NCBI RefSeq assembly: GCF_027460265.1
Contig: NZ_JAPZBC010000001.1
Coordinates: 5,312,001 to 5,376,000 of the forward strand
DNA length: 64,000 nt
Origin: Streptomyces sp. WMMC940
GTDB taxonomy: Bacteria; Actinomycetota; Actinomycetes; Streptomycetales; Streptomycetaceae
Direction of reading: 5' to 3'
This document shows, piece by piece, positions 51,963 through 60,957 of this stretch. The translations under genes and the position numbers were made by a program. Positions within the stretch are counted from its first letter, which is position 1; each line of letters starts with the position of its first letter. The notes beneath the pieces were generated by a model. That model searched no databases. It saw only the letters and a list, made by a program, of their open reading frames with translations, and was not told where the DNA came from.

Positions 51963-52141
51963 CGGTCCCCTTCCGCAGAGTGCGTTCGGAGGTGGGACTA
52001 CCGCCGCGGCCGGAACTCATCGGCGCTCCGCCGAACCGGCCGCCCGGGGTGTACCTCCGCCGGGACCGTCACGGCACATGACGGTCCCGGCGGCACTCGA
52101 ACAGATTCCCCGGTGCGCCCGTGTGCGAGGGGCGACGGACG

Positions 52142-53365
52142 CTAGGACGTCGGTGACGGTGTCCGTGACGGGGGCGGGCTGCTCTTCTCGGACTGCGGCG
52201 CGGTCGGCAGGTCGAACACGTTGCGCGGTGTCACCACCTCGGTGACGGCGCGCCCGAGCATCGTGCTCAGCGCCTGGCCGCGGTAGTCGGTGTCGGAATT
52301 GACCAGGATCACCAGTGTGGCCCGCTGGGACGGCAGTTGCAGGGCCAGTGTCTCGTAGCCGGGAAGCTCCCCGTTGTGTCCGATCCAGCCCCCCACCCGC
52401 ATGATGCCCAGTCCGTACTGGACTTGCGGGATGGTCGTCGGCCCGAACCGCAGACGTTCCTTCTGCGTGGAGGGGTTGAGTAGCCGTCCGTCGGCCAGGG
52501 CGGGCAACCAGGTGTGCAGGTCGTCGAGGTCGGAGATCACGGCGCCTGCCGCCCAGGCCCAGGAAGGGTTCCAGTTGGTGGCGTCGACCGTGCCGCCGGA
52601 CGGGGTGGCCGTGGCGGCACCGGACTTGGTGTAGGCGGTGTAGCCGTGGGCGAAGGGTTCCGGCATCGCGTCGTCCGTCGGGAACGAGGTCCCTTCGAGC
52701 CTCAGTGGCGCGAACACGCGCTGCCGGAGGTAGTCCTCCAGCTGCTGTCCGGTGACCTTCTCGATCACCAGCCCGAGCAGCACCGTGTTGGTGTTGCTGT
52801 ACTCCCACCGGGTGCCGGGAGGGAAGTTCGCCGGGTGCGCGAACGCGTAGTCGAGCAACTGCTGCGGGGTGAAGGTCTGCTGGGGATCGGCCTCGAAGGA
52901 CTTCTCCCACTTGTCGTCCTCGGTGTAGTTGAACAGGCCGCTGCGCATGTCGGCGAGCTGGCGCAGGGTGATCCGGTTGCCCGCCGGTACGCCTTCGACG
53001 TACTTGCCGACGGGATCGTCGAGCCCGACCCTGCCCTGGTCGACCAGTTGCAGCAGGCCCGTGACCGTGAACGTCTTGGTGACGCTGCCGATCCGCATGT
53101 GCAGACCGGTCTTCATCGGTGTGCCGGACGACTTGTCGGCCACGCCGAAAGCCTTCTCGTAAGTGCCGCGGCCGGGAATCCAGACGCCGACGATCACGCC
53201 CGGAATCCCGGCTTTCGCCATGGTGTCGGTAACGGCCTTGTCGAGGGCCTCCGTCACGGCGGGATCGAACTCCTGACGTACGGTCTGCGCCTGGGCACCG
53301 GTCAGGCCCGTGGCGACCAGCAGCAGGGCGGCGAGAACCGCCGGCACGACTCTGAGACGGATCAT
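52142..53365 (-). CDS. secreted D-alanyl-D-alanine carboxypeptidase-like serine hydrolase
   Basis: 407 aa from ATG 53365 (GAGGTG 7 nt upstream). Signal peptide MIRLRVVPAVLAALLLVATGLTGAQAQ. Catalytic motifs: SVTK (RIGSVTKTFTVTGLL), Y-S-N (WEYSNTNTVLLGLV) and H-N-G (GWIGHNGELPGYETLAL). This fits the Streptomyces R61-type DD-carboxypeptidase/esterase group acting at the cell surface. The C-terminal SPPPSRTPSPTS is a short linker-like tail. It neighbours a second, cytoplasmic serine hydrolase of the same fold. Confidence 0.92.
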   Translation of the reverse strand: MIRLRVVPAVLAALLLVATGLTGAQAQTVRQEFDPAVTEALDKAVTDTMAKAGIPGVIVGVWIPGRGTYEKAFGVADKSSGTPMKTGLHMRIGSVTKTFTVTGLLQLVDQGRVGLDDPVGKYVEGVPAGNRITLRQLADMRSGLFNYTEDDKWEKSFEADPQQTFTPQQLLDYAFAHPANFPPGTRWEYSNTNTVLLGLVIEKVTGQQLEDYLRQRVFAPLRLEGTSFPTDDAMPEPFAHGYTAYTKSGAATATPSGGTVDATNWNPSWAWAAGAVISDLDDLHTWLPALADGRLLNPSTQKERLRFGPTTIPQVQYGLGIMRVGGWIGHNGELPGYETLALQLPSQRATLVILVNSDTDYRGQALSTMLGRAVTEVVTPRNVFDLPTAPQSEKSSPPPSRTPSPTS

Positions 53366-53727
53366 CCGCAGCCACCTCTGATTTCTCGGCGAACGAGGTG
53401 AAACGGCCCCTTCGGTGAAATGGTCGATACAGGGATCATCCATCATAAGATCGCCGCAATCGGAGGGCGACTCGAACACGGACGCAGCCCGGACGCGCTC
53501 CGGCCGAGCCGCGTCCGGGCCGAGCCGCGTCCGGGCCGAGCCGCGTCCGGGCCGGGTGGGAGACGGGGCGGGCGCAGGGGGGATGGCCCCGCCTCCCACG
53601 GCGGGGGTGCGTGCGTCGCCGGGTGGGTGTCCGCCGGCTTGCGCGCGTCACGGCTGTGTGCTTCTCCGCGTCCGTGCGTCGGTCCCTGCGTCGGCGGGCG
53701 CGTGCACCGGCCGGTGGCTCTTGCGCC
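53366..53727. other. gene-free stretch with a 16-bp repeat
   Basis: 362 bp between the P450 stop and the carboxypeptidase start. It holds three exact 16-bp copies of GAGCCGCGTCCGGGCC at 53506, 53522 and 53538, plus less regular CG-rich sequence. No gene supported. Confidence 0.6.
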
Positions 53728-54987
53728 TCAGCCGCCGACGCTGACCCGGAGTTCCTTGATCCCGTTCAGCCACGCCGCGCGCAGCCTGCGCGGATCGCCG
53801 GCCAGGCGCAGGTCCGGCAGGGCGTCGGCGACTGCGTTGAAGATGAGGTCGATCTCCTGGACCGCGAGGGACTTGCCGAGGCAGAAGTGCGGGCCGCCCC
53901 CGCCGAAGCCGAGGTGCGGGTTGGGGTCGCGGGTGATGTCGAAGGCCCCCGGGTCCTCGAAGACCTCGGGGTCGTTGTTGGCGGACGAGTAGAAGAGGCC
54001 CACCCGGTCGCCCTTGCTGATCTTCTGGCCGCCGAGTTCGGTGTCCTGGGTCGCGGTCCGCTGGAAGGAGACCACGGGCGTGGCCCAGCGGACGATCTCC
54101 TCGGCCGCGGTCGTCGGGCGCTCCCGCTTGTAGAGCTCCCACTGCTCGGGGTGGGTGAGGAAGGCGTGCATACCGTGGCTGATCGCGTTGCGGGTGGTTT
54201 CGTTGCCCGCCACCGCCAGCAGCAGCACGAAGAAGCCGAACTCGTCGGAGGAGAGGTTGCCTTCGCCCTCGGCGGCGACGAGCTGGGTGACGATGTCCTG
54301 CGCCGGGCACTCCTTGCGTGCGGCCGCCAGGTTCATGGAGTAGCCGATCAGCTCCATGGCGGCCTCGGCGCCGATCTCCTCCGTGATCGCGTACTCCGGG
54401 TCGTCGTACGCCACCATCTTGTTCGACCAGTCGAAGATCCGGGCGCGGTCCTCCTGGGGGATGCCGATGAGTTCGGCGATGGCCTGCAGCGGGAGTTCGA
54501 CGGCGATCCGGGTGACGAAGTCGAAGCCGCCGTCCGCGCTGCCCCTCGCGGCCGCCCTCGCCTCCTCGACGATCCGCCGGGCGCGGTCGCGCAGCGCCGA
54601 CTCCAGTCCGCGTACGGCGCGCGGGGTGAAGCCGCGCTGGACTATCTGCCGGACCCGGGTGTGTTCGGGAGGGTCCATGTTGAGCATGATCAGGCGCTGC
54701 GCCTCGATCTGGTCGCGGCTGATGTGCTCGTTGAAGCGGATGACCGCGGTGTTCTCGCTGGAGGAGTACAACTCGGGATGCGTGGACACGTATTTGACGT
54801 CCGCGTGGCGGGTGACCGCCCAGTAGCCCTCGTCGTCGAAGCCGGTGATGCCGCGTGGCTGGGGGCACCACCAGACGGGAGCCGTTCGGCGCAACCGGGC
54901 GAACTCGGGGAGGGGGACGCGGCTCTGCAGGAGATCGGGGTCGGTGGCGTCGAACCCTTCGGGGAGATGGGGGCAGGGCATCGGCAA
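53728..54987 (-). CDS. cytochrome P450, CYP125-like (sterol C26/27 hydroxylase type)
   Basis: 419 aa. Diagnostic segments: I-helix AGNETTRNAISHGMHAFLTHPEQWELYKRERP, ExxR in AAEEIVRWATPV, and the haem loop HLGFGGGGPHFCLGKSLA with the axial Cys. Long stretches parallel mycobacterial CYP125 (LPEGFDATDP, LIMLNMDPPEHTRVRQIVQRGFTPRAV, GFFVLLLAVAGNETTRN, WLNGIKELRV). CYP125 oxidises the terminal methyl of the cholesterol side chain. It diverges from a FadA5-like thiolase, and a KstR-like site lies 75 bp before its start. GGAG is 8 nt upstream of the ATG. Confidence 0.93.
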   Translation of the reverse strand: MPMPCPHLPEGFDATDPDLLQSRVPLPEFARLRRTAPVWWCPQPRGITGFDDEGYWAVTRHADVKYVSTHPELYSSSENTAVIRFNEHISRDQIEAQRLIMLNMDPPEHTRVRQIVQRGFTPRAVRGLESALRDRARRIVEEARAAARGSADGGFDFVTRIAVELPLQAIAELIGIPQEDRARIFDWSNKMVAYDDPEYAITEEIGAEAAMELIGYSMNLAAARKECPAQDIVTQLVAAEGEGNLSSDEFGFFVLLLAVAGNETTRNAISHGMHAFLTHPEQWELYKRERPTTAAEEIVRWATPVVSFQRTATQDTELGGQKISKGDRVGLFYSSANNDPEVFEDPGAFDITRDPNPHLGFGGGGPHFCLGKSLAVQEIDLIFNAVADALPDLRLAGDPRRLRAAWLNGIKELRVSVGG

Positions 54988-55061
54988 CTCCAGGTCTCGC
55001 GGCTGGACAGCTGTGCGGCGGCTGCAAGGTTCTGACGACCCATCAGAATTGTCCGCAACGT

Positions 55062-55075
55062 AGTAACGGGTTCTA
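55062..55075. promoter_or_regulatory. KstR-like operator, P450 side
   Basis: AGTAACGGGTTCTA fits the KstR consensus TnnAACnnGTTnnA at all defined positions except the first (A for T). It is 75 bp upstream of the P450 start. The paired site near the thiolase strengthens the call. Confidence 0.55.
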
Positions 55076-55154
55076 CAACTGGCAAGACTCGCGGCGGGAA
55101 CTGTTGCGTGCAGGAGCCTTGCGTACCTGGGGTAACCCTCATAAGACTGCTAGA

Positions 55155-55176
55155 GAACTAGAACGCGTACTAGTTC
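55155..55176. promoter_or_regulatory. KstR-like palindromic operator, thiolase side
   Basis: GAACTAGAACGCGTACTAGTTC is a 22-bp palindrome matching its own reverse complement at 20 of 22 positions. Within it TAGAACGCGTACTA matches TnnAACnnGTTnnA with one change. CTAG, rare in Streptomyces, occurs twice here and a third time just upstream. The site lies 67 bp before the thiolase ATG. Confidence 0.65.
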
Positions 55177-55227
55177 CTTTTGCGGTTCTTGCGCGCGGGG
55201 TACCGGGACACTCCGCGCCGGTGCTGA

Positions 55228-56412
<1,185 letters not shown>

Positions 56413-56580
56413 AGCCGTGAGGCCGTGAGGCCGTGAGGGAGTGAGACGTCATCCGCCTTCCGGAGGTGATCCGATGGTTCGGGGCGGTCGGGTTCGAACT
56501 CCCTTCGGCGGAAGGGGGCAAGGGCGTGGCTCGTCCGCACTCCCGGCCGTGGCACCCGGCGCGTGCCCGGCCGGGATCGC

Positions 56581-57345
56581 TCAGGTTCGGGGTTCCCAGC
56601 GGAACCTGCGGGCCGCGATCGCGGCGAACAGTGCGGTCCATGCCAGTGCCAGCACGAACCGGCCGACTCCTTGCAGCACGGAGAGTTCTCCGGTCCAGCC
56701 CGAGCGCACCAGGTCGATCGTCGGTGACAGAGGCGCGAAGAGGAGGACGTCTGCGGCCGCGTCGGGCAGCACCTCACGCGGGATGTAGATGCCTGAGATC
56801 ATCGGCAGCACGAAGATCGCGGGCAGTGTCGCGACCATGACGGACTCGATGTTCTTGCACAGGGCCGCGGTCGCCGCTGCCATCGCCGTCATGAGGGCGA
56901 CGCCGGTGAGCAGTGCCGCCGTCGCGGCGAGCGGTTGACGGGGGGCCACGCCGTACATCGCTGACAGGGCGGCCGCCACCCCGAGGATCTGTACGACGGC
57001 GATGGTGATGAACATGGAGGCGCCGCCTGCCAGGATCACCGGGTCGGAGACCTCGCCCGTGCGCAGCCGCTTGAGGACGAGTTCCTCCCTGCGGGCGACG
57101 TAGAGACCGGTGACGGAGGAGTAGAGGGAGAAGATCAGCAGGATGCCGGTGGCGGTGGACACCATCAGAGGTCCCGGGTTGAGGCCGTGCCCGGCGAGGT
57201 CCATCTGGTCCTGCACGAAGCGCATCGCCATGAGGATCATCAGGGGTACGAAAAGGACGAAGACGTAGTTCGCCTTGATCCGGTTGAACAGCTTCCACTC
57301 GATGCGGAAGAGGGCTCGCATGTGGCGCGTGGTCGTGCTGGTCAC
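56581..57345 (-). CDS. ABC-2 type exporter permease
   Basis: 254 aa from GTG 57345, overlapping the ATPase stop by 4 bp (GTGA). Six membrane helices in the ABC-2 layout, starting HMRALFRIEWKLFNRIKANYVFVLFVPLMILM and including PGPLMVSTATGILLIFSLYSSVTGLYVARREELVLKRLRTGEVS, the coupling-helix region. PAIFVLPMISGIYIPREVLP is the typical C-terminal pair. With the ATPase it forms an exporter whose divergent neighbour is a short peptide gene. Confidence 0.92.
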   Translation of the reverse strand: MTSTTTRHMRALFRIEWKLFNRIKANYVFVLFVPLMILMAMRFVQDQMDLAGHGLNPGPLMVSTATGILLIFSLYSSVTGLYVARREELVLKRLRTGEVSDPVILAGGASMFITIAVVQILGVAAALSAMYGVAPRQPLAATAALLTGVALMTAMAAATAALCKNIESVMVATLPAIFVLPMISGIYIPREVLPDAAADVLLFAPLSPTIDLVRSGWTGELSVLQGVGRFVLALAWTALFAAIAARRFRWEPRT

Positions 57346-58274
57346 TCGGGGTCCCCCTGGCTGGCGATGCGGATGAAGGCCTCCTCGAGCGAGGCCGGCC
57401 GCGCCGTGAATCGGTCCAGTGTCACGTCATGCTCCGCGGCCCAGTTCAGCAGCCGGGTGGCGTCCTGCTGCAACCGCGCGGTGGTGACCGTCACACGGCC
57501 ACTGTGCTCGTCGGCCGGGCCGCTGACCGCGGGGAGGTCGCGTGCTCGCCACGCGTCGGGCAGACCGAAGGTGAGGGTGGACGGGTGGTCGGCGACGATC
57601 TCGGAGACGGTGCCGGACGTCGCGATCCGGCCTCGGTGCATGATGGCCAGCCGGTCCGCGAGGGACTCGGCCTCCTCGAGGTAGTGCGTGGTCAGCAGGA
57701 TCGTCGTGCCTTGTTCCCGCATGCTCCGGATCAGTTGCCATGTGGTGTGCCTGCCCTCGGCGTCCATGCCCGCGGTCGGTTCGTCGAGGAAGAGCACCTC
57801 GGGGTGGGAGAGCGTGGCAACGGCCAGGTCGAGCCGTCGCTTCTCGCCGCCGGAGAGGTTCTGGACCATGGTGTCGGCACGGTGTTCGAGCCCGGCTATG
57901 CCGATGGCCTCGGCGATGCTCCGCGGCCTCGAGGTGAGCTCGGCCCACATCCCCACGCTCTCCCGAACGGTGAGGTGGGATATGAATCCGCCCTCCTGCA
58001 GCATCGCGCCGGTACGGGGCCGGATTCTGGCCCGGTCGGCGACGGGGTCGAGCCGGCCGAAGATGCGGATGCTGCCGCGGTGCGGTGAGGCGAGGCCCTC
58101 CAGCAGTTCGACGGTGGAGGTCTTACCGGCACCGTTGGTCCCGAGGAGCGCGAACAACTGCCCCCGCCCGACGGTGAAGCTGACGCCGCGTACGGCGTCG
58201 AACGCGCTCTTGCCGCGCCCGTATCGACGCCACACGTCCTCGGCTTCGATGTGACTCGTTTCCTCTGGGGACAT
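57342..58274 (-). CDS. ABC exporter ATP-binding protein (DrrA/CcmA type)
   Basis: 310 aa, GGAAGGA before the ATG. Walker A GTNGAGKTSTVELLEG, Q-loop AMLQEGGFISHLTVRE, signature QNLSGGEKRRLDLAVATL, Walker B EVLFLDEPTAGMD and the H-loop TTILLTTHYLEEAESLADR are complete. The ~90-residue C-terminal domain is typical of drug/peptide exporters. It is divergent from the peptide gene at 58610, a common arrangement for exporters of small peptides or lantibiotics, but no modification enzyme is present. Confidence 0.95.
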   Translation of the reverse strand: MSPEETSHIEAEDVWRRYGRGKSAFDAVRGVSFTVGRGQLFALLGTNGAGKTSTVELLEGLASPHRGSIRIFGRLDPVADRARIRPRTGAMLQEGGFISHLTVRESVGMWAELTSRPRSIAEAIGIAGLEHRADTMVQNLSGGEKRRLDLAVATLSHPEVLFLDEPTAGMDAEGRHTTWQLIRSMREQGTTILLTTHYLEEAESLADRLAIMHRGRIATSGTVSEIVADHPSTLTFGLPDAWRARDLPAVSGPADEHSGRVTVTTARLQQDATRLLNWAAEHDVTLDRFTARPASLEEAFIRIASQGDPE

Positions 58275-58609
58275 GCGTCCTTCCGAAATGGGTGTGGGGG
58301 GTGTGCAAGCCGATCATCGCATGCCCATAGGCCTGTAGGGGCGGCGGCATTTGCAGGTTCTGTGAAGCGGAAATACGCATCTGGAACCCCAAGTTCCCCG
58401 AGAATAGTTCGAATGTGGCGCCGGTCACACCGTAAAGTCTTGATCAACTCGCCTTGACCGTTCATATACTGACGTTCGCAAGCGGCGGGACCGACCAACC
58501 TCGCCGCCTGTCCGATGCGAGGCCCCGGACCCCTTCGTGAATGACCGGATGCTGCGGCTCCGGGATGTACCTGTCGCGGGCTGCGCGCTCTCACCCGAGG
58601 GGGAAGTTC
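58275..58609. other. divergent region between ABC exporter and peptide gene
   Basis: 335 bp. The only clear elements are TTGATC (58440-58445) and TATACT (58465-58470) on the plus strand, spaced 19 nt, a plausible vegetative promoter for the peptide gene ~140 bp downstream. The region around 58330-58470 is less GC-rich than the flanks. Confidence 0.5.
58440..58470 (+). promoter_or_regulatory. possible promoter of the peptide locus
   Basis: TTGATC and TATACT separated by 19 nt; the -10 box is near perfect, the spacer slightly long (ATCAAC with 16 nt is an alternative -35). Transcription would start about 130 nt before the first peptide. Confidence 0.45.
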
Positions 58610-58780
58610 ATGCTTCTGAGCAAGGTGAAGCAGGATGCTTCGCTTGCGGAGTTCCTCGCCGATGGCGGCTCGGACGGCCGTGTCGCGCCCAACATGGCCA
58701 CGCCGGGCGTGGTCGTCGTCACCTCGAAGTGGGCGGTCGCGGCCGCCGGCGCATACGTGGTCACCAAGAACGTCAAGTAG
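58610..58780 (+). CDS. small peptide, candidate secreted/ribosomal peptide precursor
   Basis: 56 aa, ATG preceded by GAGGGGGAAG, a strong ribosome site. The first ~25 residues are polar (MLLSKVKQDASLAEFLADGG, like a leader with a Gly-Gly step). The rest is a short, mainly hydrophobic segment, ATPGVVVVTSKWAVAAAGAY then VVTKNVK, with several Thr/Ser and no Cys. It is followed by an intrinsic terminator with a T-tract, then by a second related peptide. No lanthionine synthetase, radical SAM or protease gene is nearby, only the divergent ABC exporter. Class cannot be assigned. Confidence 0.7.
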   Translation: MLLSKVKQDASLAEFLADGGSDGRVAPNMATPGVVVVTSKWAVAAAGAYVVTKNVK

Positions 58781-58863
58781 GCGACCGTCACGCACAGTTC
58801 ATGGGTAAAGGCGATGTAATGCGCCTTTGTCGCCCCTCGCTCCATGAGTCTTTGCGGGGCGAA

Positions 58864-58888
58864 GGGGATTCTCGGTCCCCGCTTTTTT
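58864..58888 (+). terminator. intrinsic terminator between the two peptide genes
   Basis: GGGGA (58864-58868) pairs with TCCCC (58876-58880) across a 7-nt loop, followed by GC and six T (58883-58888), a canonical rho-independent terminator rare in this GC-rich genome. Just upstream TCGCCCC/GGGGCGA forms another stem. It would leave peptide 1 as an abundant short transcript with partial read-through. Confidence 0.8.
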
Positions 58889-58993
58889 CGTGGGGAACAG
58901 TGCACCCCCATTCTTCCGGGATTCCTGTCCCCGTTCTTTTCAGGGCAGGACGGGATGTCCATCACCTGCAAAACGCAGAGAGGAGGGAAAAAC

Positions 58994-59293
58994 ATGCTGA
59001 TGCAGAAGGTCAACGCCAACACGGCCCTCAAGGGGGCTCTCGACACTGGTGACGCCACCCGTGGCGCGGCTCCGGTCGTGGTCTGCCCTCATGGCTCCGG
59101 GCGGCGCGGGGCGGCGGGGTGCCAGGACCCGAGGATGGGCTCATGGTCACGGCGAAGGCCCCGTGCCGACGCGTGGTGCGTCGGCACGGGGCCCGGGTCC
59201 GCCGTGTGGGGCAGTCCGTCGTCCGCCGTCCGGCCGGCTCAGTACCAGTGGTTGGCCTGCCAGAAGTTCCAGGCGCCGCACGGGCTGCCGTAG
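58994..59293 (+). CDS. second small peptide, probably truncated or read-through paralogue
   Basis: ATG with GGAGGGAAAAAC immediately upstream, the strongest ribosome site in the area. The N-terminus MLMQKVNANTALKGALDTGD parallels the first peptide's MLLSKVKQDASLAEFLADGG, followed by ATRGAAPVVVC. After about 30 residues the frame continues to 59293 through a perfect terminator hairpin and into the convergent gene, with an unrelated Arg/Pro-rich sequence. The real product is therefore likely shorter or the gene is decayed by a frameshift. Start and leader are credible; the C-terminus is not. Confidence 0.45.
   Translation: MLMQKVNANTALKGALDTGDATRGAAPVVVCPHGSGRRGAAGCQDPRMGSWSRRRPRADAWCVGTGPGSAVWGSPSSAVRPAQYQWLACQKFQAPHGLP
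59157..59193. terminator. 16-bp perfect-stem terminator between convergent genes
   Basis: GGCCCCGTGCCGACGC (59157-59172) and GCGTCGGCACGGGGCC (59178-59193) are exact complements around GTGGT. It lies 46 nt after the stop of the minus-strand transglycosylase-like gene and downstream of the second peptide start, so it can act on both strands. Confidence 0.85.
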
Positions 59294-59640
59294 CGCTCGT
59301 TCATGTAGTCCAGACCCCACTCGATCTGGGTCTTCGGGTTGGTCTTCCAGTCGGTGCCGGCAGAGGCCATCTTGCCGCCCGGCAGGGCCTGGACCAGGCC
59401 GTAGGCGCCGGAGGAGGCGTTGGTGGCCGTGTGGTCCCAGTTCGACTCGTGCGAGACGATCTTGTCGAAGCACTGGAACTGCGCGGCGGGCATCATCTGC
59501 TTCGCGATCTCCTGCGGCGTCGCGGCCGAGGCCGTCGACGTCGTCCCCATCACCGCGCCGGCCGCACCCAGAAGCACGGCGGTACCGGCGGCGAGGGACT
59601 TGCTGCGGGCGGAGATGCGGGTGATCAGCGAGCGGGACAA
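59239..59640 (-). CDS. secreted transglycosylase-like (SLT) protein
   Basis: 133 aa from TTG 59640 (AGGT 9 nt upstream). Signal peptide with SLAAGTAVLLGAAGAVMGTTSTASA, cleavage near residue 39. The mature domain has FDKIVSHESNWDHTATNASSGAYGLVQALPGGKMA (catalytic Glu in H-E-S-N-W) and KTQIEWGLDYMNERYGSPCGAWNFWQANHWY, the standard Streptomyces small SLT/aggregation-promoting-factor type. It likely acts on cell-wall peptidoglycan. Strong terminator downstream. Confidence 0.9.
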   Translation of the reverse strand: MSRSLITRISARSKSLAAGTAVLLGAAGAVMGTTSTASAATPQEIAKQMMPAAQFQCFDKIVSHESNWDHTATNASSGAYGLVQALPGGKMASAGTDWKTNPKTQIEWGLDYMNERYGSPCGAWNFWQANHWY

Positions 59641-59940
59641 GGGCTTACCTAACGTTCGGGGACTCCGGGTCGCGAGGGGCGGGCCGAGCCGGGCTCGTGT
59701 GCCGGGCTTCCAGGCCCTGCTGCGCCTTGCGACGGGAACAGTTGTAGCCAGCCCCGGGGGCCCGTGCCGTGACCGGGCTCACGCCGTAGATACGACATAG
59801 AGGGGGCATCGAAGGTCGAAGGTCCCAAACCGGACATATGCGGTTTAAGGGCAGGTGGGGAGGGGTGTGGCGAGAACCCGCGTCCTCGGACGACACCTAC
59901 GAACGCCGATAGTTCTGGGACCAAAGTCCTGTGGGCCGCC
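59641..59940. other. leader and spacer upstream of the SLT gene
   Basis: 300 bp. Read on the minus strand it would carry the promoter and a ~150-nt 5' leader of the SLT gene, rich in GC stems around 59720-59790. I could not match it to a known riboswitch. Confidence 0.4.
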
Positions 59941-60957
59941 TCACCCTTCGGGAGAGGTTTTGGCCGCCTCGAATGTGACCTGGGCCTCGAACGCGGCCCG
60001 CCGGGTCGCCCGGCGGAGCGCTTTCAGCAGCGTCGGGCCCACCGCGAGGGTCAGTACGACGGTGAGGACCGCCCGCCCCAGGTCCCAGCCGAGGGAGGTG
60101 GCGAGGACGTAGGCGCCGAACCGGACCAGGTTCTCGGCCACGGGAGCGCCCTCCTGGAACGAGATGCCGGAGGCGAGGCCCGGCACGAGCGTCCAGCCGT
60201 AGAGGTTCATGGCCGTGCCGTACGCGAACGCCGCGGCGAAACCGTACCCCGCGAGCATCAGCAGCTCCGCACGGCCCCTGAGGCGGTGCGCACCCGGCAG
60301 CAGACCCGCGCCCATCGTGAACCAGCCCATGGAGAGCATCTGGAACGGCATCCACGGCCCGACCCCGCCCGTGAGCAGGGCGGACGCGAACATCGTCACC
60401 GAGCCGAGGACGAATCCGAACCCGGGCCCGAGCACCCGGCCGCTCAGCACCATCAGGAAGAACATCGGTTCCAGTCCCGCAGTGCCCGCGCCGAGCGGCC
60501 GCAGCGCCGCACCCACCGCGGCGAGCACGCCGAGCATGGCGACGGCCTTCGCGTCCATGCCGCCGTCGGCGATGGTCGCGACCACCACGCCGACGAGGAG
60601 GGGGAGCAGAGCGGCGAACAGCCAGGGGGCGTCCTGTGCGTGGCCGGTGACGGCGGCGTCCGCGTCGGCGAGCAGCGGCCAGCCGAAGGCCACGACACCG
60701 ATCGCGCTGATGAGGGCGAGGGCGGTGACGGCGCGGGGGCCGAGGCGCACGGGGCGGGCGAGGACGGGGTGGGTCGCGGTCCCGTGCCGGTCGGCCTGTT
60801 CGGCCCGCTCGGCCCGGTCGTGCCCGTCGAGTCGGTCGGCCCGGTCGTGCTCCTCAAGCTGGTCGGCCCGGTCGGCCTGCTCGGCCTGCTCGGCCCGGTC
60901 GCGCAGGTCGGGTCGACCCAGCCGGTCGGGCCACCCGGGGATGCCGGCGGTGTTCAC
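59941..60957 (-). CDS. ECF transporter S component
   Basis: 338 aa from GTG 60957, overlapping the ATPase stop by 4 bp. The first ~70 residues are a charged repeat-like region (RDRAEQAEQADRADQLEEHDRAD), then about six helices: VTALALISAIGVVAFGWPLLA, WLFAALLPLLVGVVVATIADGG, AVAMLGVLAAVGAALRPLGAG and others. GLEPMFFLMVLSGRVLGPGFGFVLGSVTMFASALLTGGVGPWMPFQML is typical of the S-component fold. Its ligand cannot be told; vitamins or metals are the usual cargo. Confidence 0.82.
   Translation of the reverse strand: MNTAGIPGWPDRLGRPDLRDRAEQAEQADRADQLEEHDRADRLDGHDRAERAEQADRHGTATHPVLARPVRLGPRAVTALALISAIGVVAFGWPLLADADAAVTGHAQDAPWLFAALLPLLVGVVVATIADGGMDAKAVAMLGVLAAVGAALRPLGAGTAGLEPMFFLMVLSGRVLGPGFGFVLGSVTMFASALLTGGVGPWMPFQMLSMGWFTMGAGLLPGAHRLRGRAELLMLAGYGFAAAFAYGTAMNLYGWTLVPGLASGISFQEGAPVAENLVRFGAYVLATSLGWDLGRAVLTVVLTLAVGPTLLKALRRATRRAAFEAQVTFEAAKTSPEG

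Noticed and set aside
50808..53365. Beta-lactam resistance genes
   Set aside because: Both have the SxxK fold but resemble esterase/DD-peptidase-like hydrolases; one is cytoplasmic and neither shows clear beta-lactamase-specific motifs.
49394..54987. Biosynthetic gene cluster built from the P450, O-methyltransferase and monooxygenase-like genes
   Set aside because: Orientation, spacing and family (CYP125, MhuD, generic OMT) point to independent housekeeping or catabolic roles; no scaffold-forming enzyme is present.
58456..58480. TTGACC at 58454 as the -35 box for TATACT
   Set aside because: The spacer would be only 5 nt, too short for a promoter.
59641..59860. Riboswitch (c-di-AMP ydaO type) upstream of the SLT gene
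   Set aside because: Related Streptomyces cell-wall genes have one, but the conserved ydaO core sequences could not be found here.
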